DNA from: Gemmatimonadota bacterium
Lineage (GTDB): Bacteria > Gemmatimonadota > Gemmatimonadetes > Gemmatimonadales > GWC2-71-9
NCBI GenBank assembly: GCA_016713435.1
Contig: JADJPD010000018.1
Location: forward strand, 44,979 to 108,978
DNA length: 64,000 bases
Reading direction: 5' to 3'
A program made the position numbers and the translations under genes. This document shows positions 17,083 to 26,311 of this stretch, in pieces. The stretch's first letter is position 1; each line of letters begins with the position of its first letter. Below the pieces are notes generated by a model. It worked only from the letters and a program-made list of their open reading frames with translations, had not been told where the DNA came from and searched no databases.

Positions 17083-19013
17083 TCAGGAAGTGGACCGCGC
17101 GGCGCCCCGGCGGGCGGCGGCGCGGGCGCGGTGAAGGCAGGAGAGGAACACCTCCACCTCCGGGTCGGTGAAGATCTCGTCGAGCAGCTTCGTCATGGGG
17201 CGCTGCCAGTTGGGGCGCTGGTGCGACGGCGTGCCCGGCAGGTTCACGCCGCGGTCCTCGAGCCAGAGGTCCTCGAACCAGGGCGCCACCAGCGGGCTGT
17301 CCGAGCGGCCGAGCCACTCGAGCAGCTGCACCAGGAAGTGCTTGGGGTCGCCCACCTTGGCCTCGAGCGCCCGGGCCAGCCGGGCGGTCGCCTCCGCCCG
17401 CTCGGTGACGGTGGCGGGCACCGCCTCCGGCGCCAGCAGGCCGTAGCGCACCCGGTCCTCGATGTCGGTGCCGGTGAGCCAGCCCTGGAAGGGCGGCGTG
17501 TCGTGGGTGCCCACGAGCGCCACGTCCTTGGCCGTGGGGGCCTCCACGCCCGCCGGGTCGGAGGCCGCGAACTGCGCGAGGTACATCCCCCAGATCCGGT
17601 GGCGCGGCAGCGCCTCGAAGATCTCCTTGGGCACCGTGCCCAGATTCTCGCCCACCACCTCGGACTTGTGGCGGTGGGACTCGAGGGTGAGCACCGCGAA
17701 GAGCTCGTCGGCCGGGTAGGAGACGTAGGTGCCCTGGTGCAGGCCCATGCCGTGGGGAATCCAGTAGAGCCGGGTCCACGCCATGATGTGGTCCACGCGG
17801 AGCACCCCCGCCAGCGACGCCTGGTGCGCGATCGAGGCCGCGATGTACCGGTGCCCCTCCTGCCGCGACGCCGTGGGCAGGACCGGCGAGAAGCCCCAGT
17901 CCTGCCCGCTCGGGAAGCCGCCGTCGGGCGGCGCCCCCACGGACATCCCGCCCGCGAAGAGCGCCTGCCGGCTCCACGTGTCGAACCCGTCGGGGTGGAC
18001 GCCCACGGCGAGGTCGAGCCCAGGCGGCTACCGTGCTCATCGAGGCGGCCGCGGAGGTCGTGGAGCTGACGGCGGACCATGGCCTGCGCCACCAGGTGGA
18101 AGCGCTCCTCCTCGGCGTCCACGTGCTCGTCGTCCAGGATGCCGTTCCGGGCGCCGGCGGGCCAGTCGCGCCAGTTGCGGCCCAGCCGGGCCTGGGCACC
18201 GCGGAAGCGGGCGTAGCGGCGCAGCTCGGGATCGGCGCCTTCCGGCGCGGGGAGGCCGGCCAGCGCGGCGCGCACCTCGGCGTCGGCTGCGGTGACGTTG
18301 AGCATGGCCGGGGCGGGCGCCGGCTGGTGCCGGTCGCCCAGGTCGAGGATCAGCTCCGACCAGAACAGCCGGCTCACCGGGCTGTATGGGCTCGGCTCGG
18401 CGGGCGCGGCATTGAAGGTGGGGAGGAGCGGGAGCACGGTGACGAGGTCGCCGCCGCGCTCGCGGAGCCAGCGGCAGAGGGCCTCGAGGTCGCGCAGGTC
18501 GCCGACGGAGCGGCTGCGGCGGGAGCGGAGCGCCGCCAGCTGGGTGCCGACCCCCCAGCTCCGGTGGGCGCCCGGCCGCTTCCACGACTCGATCGGCGCG
18601 GAGATGATGGTGCAGCGCGCGTGGCGCCCGCCGCCATCCACCGTCAGGGTGTGGTAGCCCGGCGGCAGCGTGCCGGGGATGTGGATGGTGCCGCCGTCGT
18701 GGTGCAGGCCCCAGTCGCCCCCGTCTTCGAGCGTGAGCGTGGCGTGCGCCCCGGTCTCGCCCGGCACCCGGTGCGAGGGGCACTGGCCGTTCCAGGCCAC
18801 GAGCACCGGCGGCACGAGGTCGGCGGGCCGGGCGGCGAGCGCGCGCAGCGCGGCCTCGGCCTCCCCCGGGTGACTGATGGGCGCGCCGAGTGAGGCGGCG
18901 ACGCGCACCAGCGTGTCGGGACCCACCGTGACGTGGCGCTTCAGGCCGTCGATGTACTCGGTGGCAATGCCGAGGGCACCGGCGAGCGCGTGCAGGGCTT
19001 CGAGGTCGGACAT
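17083..19013 (-). CDS. malQ: 4-alpha-glucanotransferase, GH77 (one frameshift)
   Basis: Amylomaltase, which moves maltodextrin segments between glucan chains and releases glucose in the cytoplasm. The product is about 643 residues. An N-terminal region (1-150) precedes the barrel with LPLLPTFN...SPYSPVSRLFW. Catalytic elements are VLRVDHIMAWTRLYWIPHG (Asp nucleophile), VVGENLGTVP (Glu acid/base) and LVGTHDTPPFQGW (third Asp). A frame change near 18020 splits it just before GLDLAVGVHPDGFDTWS. It lies 8 nt upstream of the MFS gene and 12 nt after GH97, so all belong to one operon. Confidence 0.88.
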
Positions 19014-19025
19014 CAGTTGATCAGG

Positions 19026-21101
19026 TCAGTTGAGCGGACGCAGGCGGATGGCCTGCCCGCCGCCGGGCGCCAGCACCACGCGGAGGCGCGTGGCGCTCGA
19101 GACGGTGCGGCGGGTGATGGCCACAGGAAGCGGGTTGTCGAGCCAGTGGGCTCCGGGCCCGTCGGCGTAGATCTCGGCGGCGTACTGGCGGCCGGGTTCC
19201 AGGAAGTCGAGCGGCAGGTCGAGGGTGCGGGCGTCCTCGTCGGTGACGGCGCCGAGGAACCACTGCCGCCCGCCGCGCGCCCGGCGCGCCACGGCCACGT
19301 AGTCGCCGATCCGGGCGTCGAGGACGCGGGTGGTGTCCCAGTCCACGGCGACGTCGCGGATGAACTGGAAAGCGGCGGGCTGCTTCTCGTAGTTCTCCGG
19401 GAGGTCCGCCGCCATCTGGAGCGGCGAGTAGAGCACCACGTAGAGCGCCAGCTGCTTGGCCAGCGTGGTGCGGACGCGCGCATCCTCCGGGGAGCGGCGG
19501 CCGCCGGGACCACTTTCAATGAGCAGATCGAAGATCCCGGGCGTGAAGTCCATCGGGCCCGCCAGCAGGCGGGTGAAGAACAGGATCGTCTCGTGCTCGG
19601 GCGGGTTGCCGCCGTCGCCGCTCCAGGCGTTGTACTCCTGCCCGCGGCTCCCCTCGCGGCTCATCATGTTGGGCCAGGTGCGGCGCTCGCCGGTGTCGTG
19701 CAGCGGCTCGTGCGCATCGACCATGATGTGGTGGCGGGCCGCGGCCTCGATGACGCGGCGGTGATGGCGCACGGCGTACTGCGACCAGTGATCGTGCCCG
19801 CCGTCCACCGTGTCGGTGACGTAGCCCGTCTTGATGGCGTGCAGGCCGAGCGACTGGTACAGCGCGAAGGCGCTGTCCATCTGCTTCTCGTAGTTGACGA
19901 TCCCGCCCGAGGTCTCGTTGTGCACGATGAGCGAGACGCCCTTCGACTGCGCGTACGCGGCGAGGCCGGGGAGGTCGTAGTCGGGGTAGCTCTGGGTGAA
20001 GCTGAAGGCCCAGCGGTTCTTGATCCAGTCGCCGTCCCAGCCGGTGTTCCAGCCCTCCACCAGCACGCCGCCGAAGCCGTTGGCCGCCGCGAAGTCGATG
20101 TAGCGCTTCGTGTTCTCGGTGGTGGCGCCGTGCCGGGGGCCGCTGCTCCAGGTCATGGTGTTGATGTGCATGCCCCACCAGATGCCCACGTACTTCATGG
20201 GCTTGATCCAGTCGCTGGGACCGAGCTGGCTCGGCGGGTTGAGCTTGAGGCCGAGCAGCGACGGCGAGAGATCCACCAGCCGGTCGGCGATCTGCAGGGT
20301 GCGCCACGGGGTCCGGAACGGCGTGGTGCCGCGGACCTTGCTGCCGTCGGCCATCGGGGCCAGATCGGCGGCGAGGCTCCGGCACTCGATGCAGGCGGGA
20401 CCCTTGAGGTTCATGCGGGCGTAGTCCTGGAGATCGGCCTCGTGGATCACCAGGTAGCTGCGGCGGTCACGCGACTCCAGGGTGAGCGGCGTCTGCACGT
20501 TCCGGAGCAGGCTCAGCGGGCTCGAGGAGTAGAGCATCTCCGAGCGGTCCATCCGCGGGCGGTCGGAGGGAATCCACCAGGCGGCGGGGTTGTCCGCGAA
20601 GTGGAACTCGGTGAGCTCCTCCATGATGGTGAACTCGCGCAGCGCCGGCTGGCTCGGGAACTCGTAGCGGAAGCCGATGCCGTCGTTGAAGGCGCGGACC
20701 CGGACGATGATCCGGCGCTGCAGCGGGGTCCCGTTCCGGTCCCGCACCACGACCCCGGTGTCCTCCTCGGCCACGATGGCGAGCTCGTTGTAGTTCTCCC
20801 GCACCGTGGCCACCTCGCCCCAGGGCTGGACCCAGCGGGTGTCCTGGGTGGTGCGGGCGGAGTCGATGATGACGAGGCCGGAGTCGAGCGGCAGCTCATC
20901 CTTGAAGCGGAAGCCGAGCCGGGAGGGAAGAACCAGGTGGCGGCTGTCGCGGTCGAGCCGCCAGGTGAGGCGGCCATCCCGCACCTCGAGGGTGACGCGG
21001 CTCCGCCCGTCGGGCGAAGCCACGGCCACCTGCGCGGGCAGGGAGGTGGCGAGCGTTGCGAGGAGGCACGCGGACGCGAGGAGGCCGAGGGGGCGGCTCA
21101 T
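19026..21101 (-). CDS. susB: GH97 alpha-glucosidase, SusB-like
   Basis: A 691-residue periplasmic enzyme with a signal peptide (MSRPLGLLASACLLATLATS). It has an N-terminal beta-sandwich (25-280), a central barrel (IWWGMHINTMTW, GVLVEGWNTGWDG) and a C-terminal beta domain. Glu396 (VHNE), Glu465 (DAHEP) and Glu489 (GQEYNAW) are spaced 69 and 24 apart. From memory, this equals the spacing of the catalytic Glu439, Glu508 and Glu532 of Bacteroides SusB, so it is likely the inverting, glucose-releasing alpha-glucosidase type and not an alpha-galactosidase. It leads the minus-strand operon GH97-GH77-MFS-GH13. Confidence 0.9.
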   Translation of the reverse strand: MSRPLGLLASACLLATLATSLPAQVAVASPDGRSRVTLEVRDGRLTWRLDRDSRHLVLPSRLGFRFKDELPLDSGLVIIDSARTTQDTRWVQPWGEVATVRENYNELAIVAEEDTGVVVRDRNGTPLQRRIIVRVRAFNDGIGFRYEFPSQPALREFTIMEELTEFHFADNPAAWWIPSDRPRMDRSEMLYSSSPLSLLRNVQTPLTLESRDRRSYLVIHEADLQDYARMNLKGPACIECRSLAADLAPMADGSKVRGTTPFRTPWRTLQIADRLVDLSPSLLGLKLNPPSQLGPSDWIKPMKYVGIWWGMHINTMTWSSGPRHGATTENTKRYIDFAAANGFGGVLVEGWNTGWDGDWIKNRWAFSFTQSYPDYDLPGLAAYAQSKGVSLIVHNETSGGIVNYEKQMDSAFALYQSLGLHAIKTGYVTDTVDGGHDHWSQYAVRHHRRVIEAAARHHIMVDAHEPLHDTGERRTWPNMMSREGSRGQEYNAWSGDGGNPPEHETILFFTRLLAGPMDFTPGIFDLLIESGPGGRRSPEDARVRTTLAKQLALYVVLYSPLQMAADLPENYEKQPAAFQFIRDVAVDWDTTRVLDARIGDYVAVARRARGGRQWFLGAVTDEDARTLDLPLDFLEPGRQYAAEIYADGPGAHWLDNPLPVAITRRTVSSATRLRVVLAPGGGQAIRLRPLN

Positions 21102-21319
21102 GGATCGTACCTGAAGACGGGAAGCGGGTCCGGCCGGAAGCCTGCAACGGGGGCCGCCCGGCTGGCGCCGGGTGACCGTCGGGAAAAGTAGGGGCCGGTG
21201 GGGCGCGAAGCCAGCACATCTTGCGCCGGAGCGCGGGGCGACCGAACATTGGCCCTGCGGAATGGCCCGCCAGCGGCCGCCGCCCGCCCTTCCCCGCCCC
21301 AACGCCAGAGACCCCGCCC

Positions 21320-23029
21320 GTGGACCAGATCCAGCTCGGCGCCGTCGATTACGCCATCCTGATCGTCTATTTCGCCTTCGTGCTCGGCATCGGCTGGGTG
21401 CTGCGGCGGCACGTCAAGAGCAGCGAGGACTTCTTCCTCTCCGGCCGCTCCATTCCCACCTGGATCGCCGGCCTGGCGTTCCTGTCCGCCAACCTCGGCG
21501 CGCAGGAAGTGATCGGCATGGCGGCCTCGGGGGCCAAGTACGGGATCATGACGTCCCACTTCTACTGGGTGGGCGCCATTCCGGCGATGGTGTTCGTGGG
21601 CGTGTTCATGATGCCGTTCTACTATGGCAGCAAGGCGCGCTCGGTCCCCGAGTACCTCCGGCTCCGCTTCGACGAGAAGACCCGCGGCTTCAACGCCATC
21701 ACCTTCGCGCTGATGACCATCTTCAGCTCGGGGATCTCGATGTACGCGCTGGCCAAGCTGCTGGAGCTCATCCTGGGCTGGGACTTCAACGCCAGCATCG
21801 TGGTCTCGGCCGTGATCGTGCTGGTCTACATCTTCCTCGGCGGCCTCACCTCGGCCATCTACAACGAGGTGCTGCAGTTCTTCCTCATTGTGCTGGGCTT
21901 CCTGCCGCTCGTGCTCCTCGGCCTCAAGGACGTGGGCGGATGGAGCGGGCTGGTGCAGAAGCTGCACCCGGTGGCCACCAGCGCCGGCTACGCCGAGGGC
22001 GCGTGGACCGACAGCTGGAAACACCTGGGAAGCGCGGGGGCCAACCCCATGGGCGTCGAGTGGTTCGGCATGATGATGGGCCTGGGCTTCGTGCTGAGCT
22101 TCGGCTACTGGTGCACGGACTTCCTGGTGGTGCAGCGCGCCATGGCCGCGGAGAACATGGGCGCGGCGCGGCGGACGCCGGTGCTCGCCGCCATCCCCAA
22201 GGCCCTCTTCCCCGCCCTCGTGATCGTGCCCGGCATGATCGCCATCGCGCTGCACCACCAGACGGGCGGCTTCCTGCCGATGAACGCCGACGGCACGCCC
22301 AACTACAACCTGGCGATGCCCGCGCTCCTCATCCACTACCTGCCGACGGGGCTCCTGGGCCTGGGCCTCACCGCGCTCATGGCCAGCTTCATGAGCGGCA
22401 TGGCGGGCAACGTGACGGCCTTCAACACGGTCTGGACGTACGACATCTACCAGTCGTACATCAAGCCCGGGCAGAGCGACCGGCACTACCTCAGGATGGG
22501 TCACGCCGCGACGGTGTTCGGGATCGTGGCGAGCGTGGCGGCGGCGTATGCCACCACGCGGTTCAACAACATCATGGACATGCTCCAGCTGGTGTTTGCC
22601 TTCGTGAACGCGCCGCTCTTCGCCACCTTCCTGCTCGGCATGTTCTGGCGCCGGGCCACGGGGCACGGGGCGTTCTACGGGCTGCTGCTCGGCACGCTCG
22701 CCGCGGCGGCGCACCATGGCCTCACCCTGCCGGCCGGCGGCGTCCCCGGCATCAAGGGCGCCTTCCTCGGCGCCGCGCTCCACACCTACCCGAGCGAGAT
22801 GGCCCAGAACTTCTGGACCGCCATCCTCGCCTGGACCACCTGCTTCCTCGGCACCATCGTCATCTCGCTGCTCACCACCTGCCGGAAGACCGACGCCGAG
22901 CTGGTGGGGCTGGTGCATTCCCTGACGCCGAAGCCGGCGGAGGGGCACCTGGCCTGGTACGAGCGGCCGGCCACGCTGGGCGTGGCGGTGTTAGGCCTGA
23001 CGATCGTCCTCAACCTCATCTTCTGGTGA
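21320..23029 (+). CDS. Sodium:solute symporter (SSS family), probable sugar carrier
   Basis: A 569-residue membrane protein with about 14 helices. It has SSS-family marks: SSEDFFLSGRSIPTWIAGLAFLSANLGAQEVIG, then YFLGG-like VYIFLGGLTSAIYNEVLQFFLI and ALMASFMSGMAGNVTAFNT. The closest pattern is SGLT-like Na+/glucose or galactose carriers of soil bacteria. It is transcribed divergently from GH97 (218 nt between starts), so it may import glucose set free by the periplasmic enzymes. Start GTG 21320 is chosen because the preceding 33 residues look non-coding. Confidence 0.85.
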   Translation: MDQIQLGAVDYAILIVYFAFVLGIGWVLRRHVKSSEDFFLSGRSIPTWIAGLAFLSANLGAQEVIGMAASGAKYGIMTSHFYWVGAIPAMVFVGVFMMPFYYGSKARSVPEYLRLRFDEKTRGFNAITFALMTIFSSGISMYALAKLLELILGWDFNASIVVSAVIVLVYIFLGGLTSAIYNEVLQFFLIVLGFLPLVLLGLKDVGGWSGLVQKLHPVATSAGYAEGAWTDSWKHLGSAGANPMGVEWFGMMMGLGFVLSFGYWCTDFLVVQRAMAAENMGAARRTPVLAAIPKALFPALVIVPGMIAIALHHQTGGFLPMNADGTPNYNLAMPALLIHYLPTGLLGLGLTALMASFMSGMAGNVTAFNTVWTYDIYQSYIKPGQSDRHYLRMGHAATVFGIVASVAAAYATTRFNNIMDMLQLVFAFVNAPLFATFLLGMFWRRATGHGAFYGLLLGTLAAAAHHGLTLPAGGVPGIKGAFLGAALHTYPSEMAQNFWTAILAWTTCFLGTIVISLLTTCRKTDAELVGLVHSLTPKPAEGHLAWYERPATLGVAVLGLTIVLNLIFW

Positions 23030-23036
23030 GCGCGCC

Positions 23037-23237
23037 ATGCAGCTAGACTTGCGGTTGCCGATGGGGCTCATGTTCAGCGCGTTCGGGGCCCTGCTGACCA
23101 TCTTCGGGCTGGTCTCGGACGAGGCGCTGTACCAGCGCTCGCTCGGGATCAACGTGAACCTCTGGTGGGGCCTCGTGCTCCTCGCCTTCGGGCTGGCCAT
23201 GCTGGCCCTGGCCCGGAAGGGGCGCACCCGCGCCTGA
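23037..23237 (+). CDS. Small two-helix membrane protein next to SSS symporter
   Basis: A 66-residue protein with two membrane helices (residues 8-25 and 43-60) and a short polar loop with a DEALYQRSLGINVNLWWG motif. It starts 7 nt after the symporter stop. Small proteins of this kind follow SSS symporters in several soil bacteria and could be an accessory subunit; that is inference. No named family is recognised. Confidence 0.6.
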   Translation: MQLDLRLPMGLMFSAFGALLTIFGLVSDEALYQRSLGINVNLWWGLVLLAFGLAMLALARKGRTRA

Positions 23238-23265
23238 GGTCCCGCCCTACCCTGGGAGGCCGTCC

Positions 23266-23655
23266 ATGCGTCGTCCTGCCGTGGTGCTCCTTGCCGCCCT
23301 GCTCCTCACCGGCGCGTCCGCCTGTGCCCGGCACACGCAGGACAGCGAGGTCGTCGAGCCCGCCCCGGAGCCGGTGCAGGTGGAGATGAAGAACCTCTTC
23401 GCCCTCCCGGTCGAGGTCTATGCCGGCGGCGGCGGGAGCAACTTCCGCCTCGGCGTGGTGCACCCCGGGATGACGGGCCACTTCAAGGTGCCGCTCAACA
23501 TCACCCGGAGCGGCTCCACCGAGTTCATGCTCACCACCAACTCCTCCGCCACCAACCCCTGGAAGTCGGGGCCGATGCTGCTCTCGCCCGGCGTCACCGT
23601 GGACATCGTGGCGGCGCAGCGGTTCTTCTCCAGCACGGCCGTCATCCGGCCGTAG
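23266..23655 (+). CDS. Putative lipoprotein, 129 aa
   Basis: A 129-residue protein with a lipoprotein signal (LLLTGASAC, lipobox at Cys20). A compact beta domain follows (VQVEMKNLFALPVEVYAGGGG...). The sequence suggests a small beta-sandwich like those of transthyretin-type envelope proteins, but no family is recognised. The stop lies one base from that of the convergent GH5-like gene. TACCCT at 23246-23251 could be a -10 box. Confidence 0.5.
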   Translation: MRRPAVVLLAALLLTGASACARHTQDSEVVEPAPEPVQVEMKNLFALPVEVYAGGGGSNFRLGVVHPGMTGHFKVPLNITRSGSTEFMLTTNSSATNPWKSGPMLLSPGVTVDIVAAQRFFSSTAVIRP

Positions 23656-23656
23656 C

Positions 23657-26311
23657 TCAGCGCACCGTGCCGAACTCCAGCCGCACGCTCTCCACTTCCA
23701 CGCCGTAGGCCCCGGCCGGAGCCCCCGCCTCGGGGCGGAGCGAGAGCTGCAGCCGCTCCACCCGCGGCAACCGCACGCCGTCCCCCGCCCCGCCGCGGCC
23801 CTCCGCCGGCTTCACCCAGTAGCTCCATTGGCCCGGGAATCCCTGCGGCAGCAGCACGCCCGGGGTGGCCTGCAGCAGGCTGAGCGGGATCACCGCCTCG
23901 CCCCAGGTGCTGTCCACCTCGATGGCGGCGGCCCAGGTGGTGCCGTCGTCCTCCATGAGCGCCACCTGCAGCGCCTGCTGCGCGCCGAGGCCGCGCAGGC
24001 GCACGCGGAGCGCGGTGGCGGCGCCGATGGTGGCGCCGCGGCCCTGGATGCGGTCGCGGATCACCAGCGACGCGGTGTAGTCGCGGAGCCGGCTGCCGTC
24101 GTCGTTGGCGGGGATGAGCACGCGGAGCGCGGGGGCCCCAGTGAGGGTCGAGAGCGTCACCTGGAAGCGGCCGGTGCGGCCGCCGTCGCCCACGCGGGTC
24201 CAGGCCAGGTGGCCCACGTCGGCGCCCGCGTCGAAGAGCCGGAGCGGAGTCGTGGGTGACACCACGTCCACGGTCCAGGTCCCGCGCGTGGTCCAGTTCC
24301 ACTCCCACGGCTGCCCGGCCACCGGGCCGGGGAAGGTCAGCGTCTTCCCCGCCTGGTGCACGCCGATGAGGAATTCGTAGGGGCCGTCGTGCAGCTTGTC
24401 GCCGCCGAGGGTGGCGGCCCAGCCGTCGGTGCCGGCGCGGCGCATCCGGGTGCCGTCGAACCAGGGGCGACCGAGGGGGCGGAAGAAGAGCGTGGCCGAG
24501 TCAGGCGGCGTGTCGGTGACGATGTCGGCGCGGAGTTCGGCGTCCTGCCCGGCGAGCAGTGCGGCCGGCAGGTGAGCCAGCACCGCGGGCGGTGCCGAGT
24601 CCGGCGTGGGCGCGTGGAACTCGGCCAGGCGCAGGTGCCCGACGGTAGCGGGGAGCGTCGCGGGATCCACCGGGCCCGCGGCGGCCAGCAGATAGACGCC
24701 GGGACGGATGGTGAAGCTGCCCCCCTGGGCGGTGGCTGCCGGGGCGCCGTCCGCGGTGAGCGGCTGGACGCTGAAGCCGCCCGTCAGGTCGGGCAGCGTC
24801 ACCGTCATGACGTGCGCGCGATAGAAGGCGCGCGTCACCACCTTGCCCGGCTGCGGCTGCTCGAACGGGTCGCGGATCGGCACCGCGTCCGGGTACACCT
24901 CGAGGCGCCAGACACCGGGGCGCAGGCGGTCGAGGAAGTAGATCCCCTGCCCCTCATAGCGCACCACCGGCGAGGAGCCGACGCCCGCCACCCGCGTGAG
25001 GCTGGCGGGGTCGGGCGGCGCGCTGCGCGTGGTGTTGGCGTAGAGGAAGGCGTCCTTCGCCACCAGCTCGGCCTGGTTCTCCTCGTAGGAGACCCGGAAG
25101 TCGCCGAAGCGGGTGTTGGCGGGATACGCCCCGTACCGCTCCCCGCGCGGCAGCCGCCGCATGGCCTCGGCGGCGAGGATGCCGCCCATGGCCTTGGTGG
25201 GGGTGTAGACCAGGTTCAGGAAGTGCGTCTGCCACGCCAGGTTCCGCGACGCGGTGCGCAGCATGTCGTAGGCGAACATCGCCGCGAACTGCGTCCCCAC
25301 CGAGCGGTAGGTGCGCGCCATGGCGGGATACAGCGTGGCGTCCCGGATGTCCGGCGTGTCGAACTCGTAGACGATGCGCGGCAGCTTGGCCCATTCGAGC
25401 CGCCGCATGTCGGGGTAGTCGTCCACCGCGCGCAGGAAGTTGCCGGGCAGCTCGTGGCCGCTGTTGAGGCCCGACGGGTACCAGCCGAAGGTGATCCCCT
25501 GCGCCTTGCTCCGCCGGATGGCCTCGCCGATGCGGAAGTCCTGGCTGATGTTGTAGAAGACGAGCTTCTGGCAGCCGGTGGCGCGCACCGCGTCGGTCAG
25601 GGTGTTGATGTAGCGGATGGAGCCGTCGAGGTCCTCGGGGTGGTGCACCGGCTCGTTGATGAGCTCCAGGAAGACAATCCCCGGCTCGTCCTTGATGGCG
25701 ACACCGGTGTACGGGTTCACGTGGTTCAGGAGCTGCGTCAGGTAGGTGACCTGCGCCCGGATCGCGGCGGGGTCGGTGCCCATCTTCTCCCGCGGCCAGC
25801 GCCGGCCAAAGCCGGGCGCCGTGGTGTCCTGCAGCGCGTCGGGCCACTTGGCGTTGTAGAGCTGGATGGGGCTCAGGAGCATGTAGATCCCCCGCTCCCG
25901 CGCCCGGGCGATCAGCCAGTCGAACAGGTCGAGGTGGTCGTTCTGGAGCAGGTTGCCGGCGCTGTCGGCGGCCTCCCAGTCTCCCCAGAAGGTCAGCCGG
26001 ATCCCGTCCCACCCCATCCGCGCGAAGTGGGCCATGTCCTCGGCGATCATCTGCTTGCGGTCCTGCCCCAGGTAGCCGGCGGCGCGATAGTCGCTGGCGG
26101 TGGGGAGGACATAGTTGGCGCCGAAGAGGGTCACCTCGCGGCGGTCGTCCTTCCAGCGGACCACGCCGGCGGGATCGAGGACCACCGCCCGGTCGGCCGG
26201 CCGGCCAACGGGGGCCAGCGCCTGCGCGGCGAGGACGCCTGGCGCGCCGAGGAGCCCCGCCACGAGGCCCAGGTGCCCCGTGGCGCGCGCCAACCGCCGG
26301 CGGAGACTCAT
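23657..26311 (-). CDS. Large secreted protein with GH5-like (clan A) barrel and C-terminal beta domains
   Basis: An 884-residue exported protein (signal peptide 1-30). Residues about 45-420 look like a clan GH-A barrel of the GH5 type: TLFGANYVLP, GWDGIRLTFWGDWEA, LELINEP with a Glu near 219 as likely acid/base, and IVYEFDTPD with a Glu near 316 as likely nucleophile, at the usual distance. Residues 520-880 are beta-rich and may bind carbohydrate. GH5 normally cuts beta-glycans, so its place in an alpha-glucan locus is odd. The start overlaps the GH13 stop by ATGA, so it is translated with the amylase. Confidence 0.7.
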   Translation of the reverse strand: MSLRRRLARATGHLGLVAGLLGAPGVLAAQALAPVGRPADRAVVLDPAGVVRWKDDRREVTLFGANYVLPTASDYRAAGYLGQDRKQMIAEDMAHFARMGWDGIRLTFWGDWEAADSAGNLLQNDHLDLFDWLIARARERGIYMLLSPIQLYNAKWPDALQDTTAPGFGRRWPREKMGTDPAAIRAQVTYLTQLLNHVNPYTGVAIKDEPGIVFLELINEPVHHPEDLDGSIRYINTLTDAVRATGCQKLVFYNISQDFRIGEAIRRSKAQGITFGWYPSGLNSGHELPGNFLRAVDDYPDMRRLEWAKLPRIVYEFDTPDIRDATLYPAMARTYRSVGTQFAAMFAYDMLRTASRNLAWQTHFLNLVYTPTKAMGGILAAEAMRRLPRGERYGAYPANTRFGDFRVSYEENQAELVAKDAFLYANTTRSAPPDPASLTRVAGVGSSPVVRYEGQGIYFLDRLRPGVWRLEVYPDAVPIRDPFEQPQPGKVVTRAFYRAHVMTVTLPDLTGGFSVQPLTADGAPAATAQGGSFTIRPGVYLLAAAGPVDPATLPATVGHLRLAEFHAPTPDSAPPAVLAHLPAALLAGQDAELRADIVTDTPPDSATLFFRPLGRPWFDGTRMRRAGTDGWAATLGGDKLHDGPYEFLIGVHQAGKTLTFPGPVAGQPWEWNWTTRGTWTVDVVSPTTPLRLFDAGADVGHLAWTRVGDGGRTGRFQVTLSTLTGAPALRVLIPANDDGSRLRDYTASLVIRDRIQGRGATIGAATALRVRLRGLGAQQALQVALMEDDGTTWAAAIEVDSTWGEAVIPLSLLQATPGVLLPQGFPGQWSYWVKPAEGRGGAGDGVRLPRVERLQLSLRPEAGAPAGAYGVEVESVRLEFGTVR

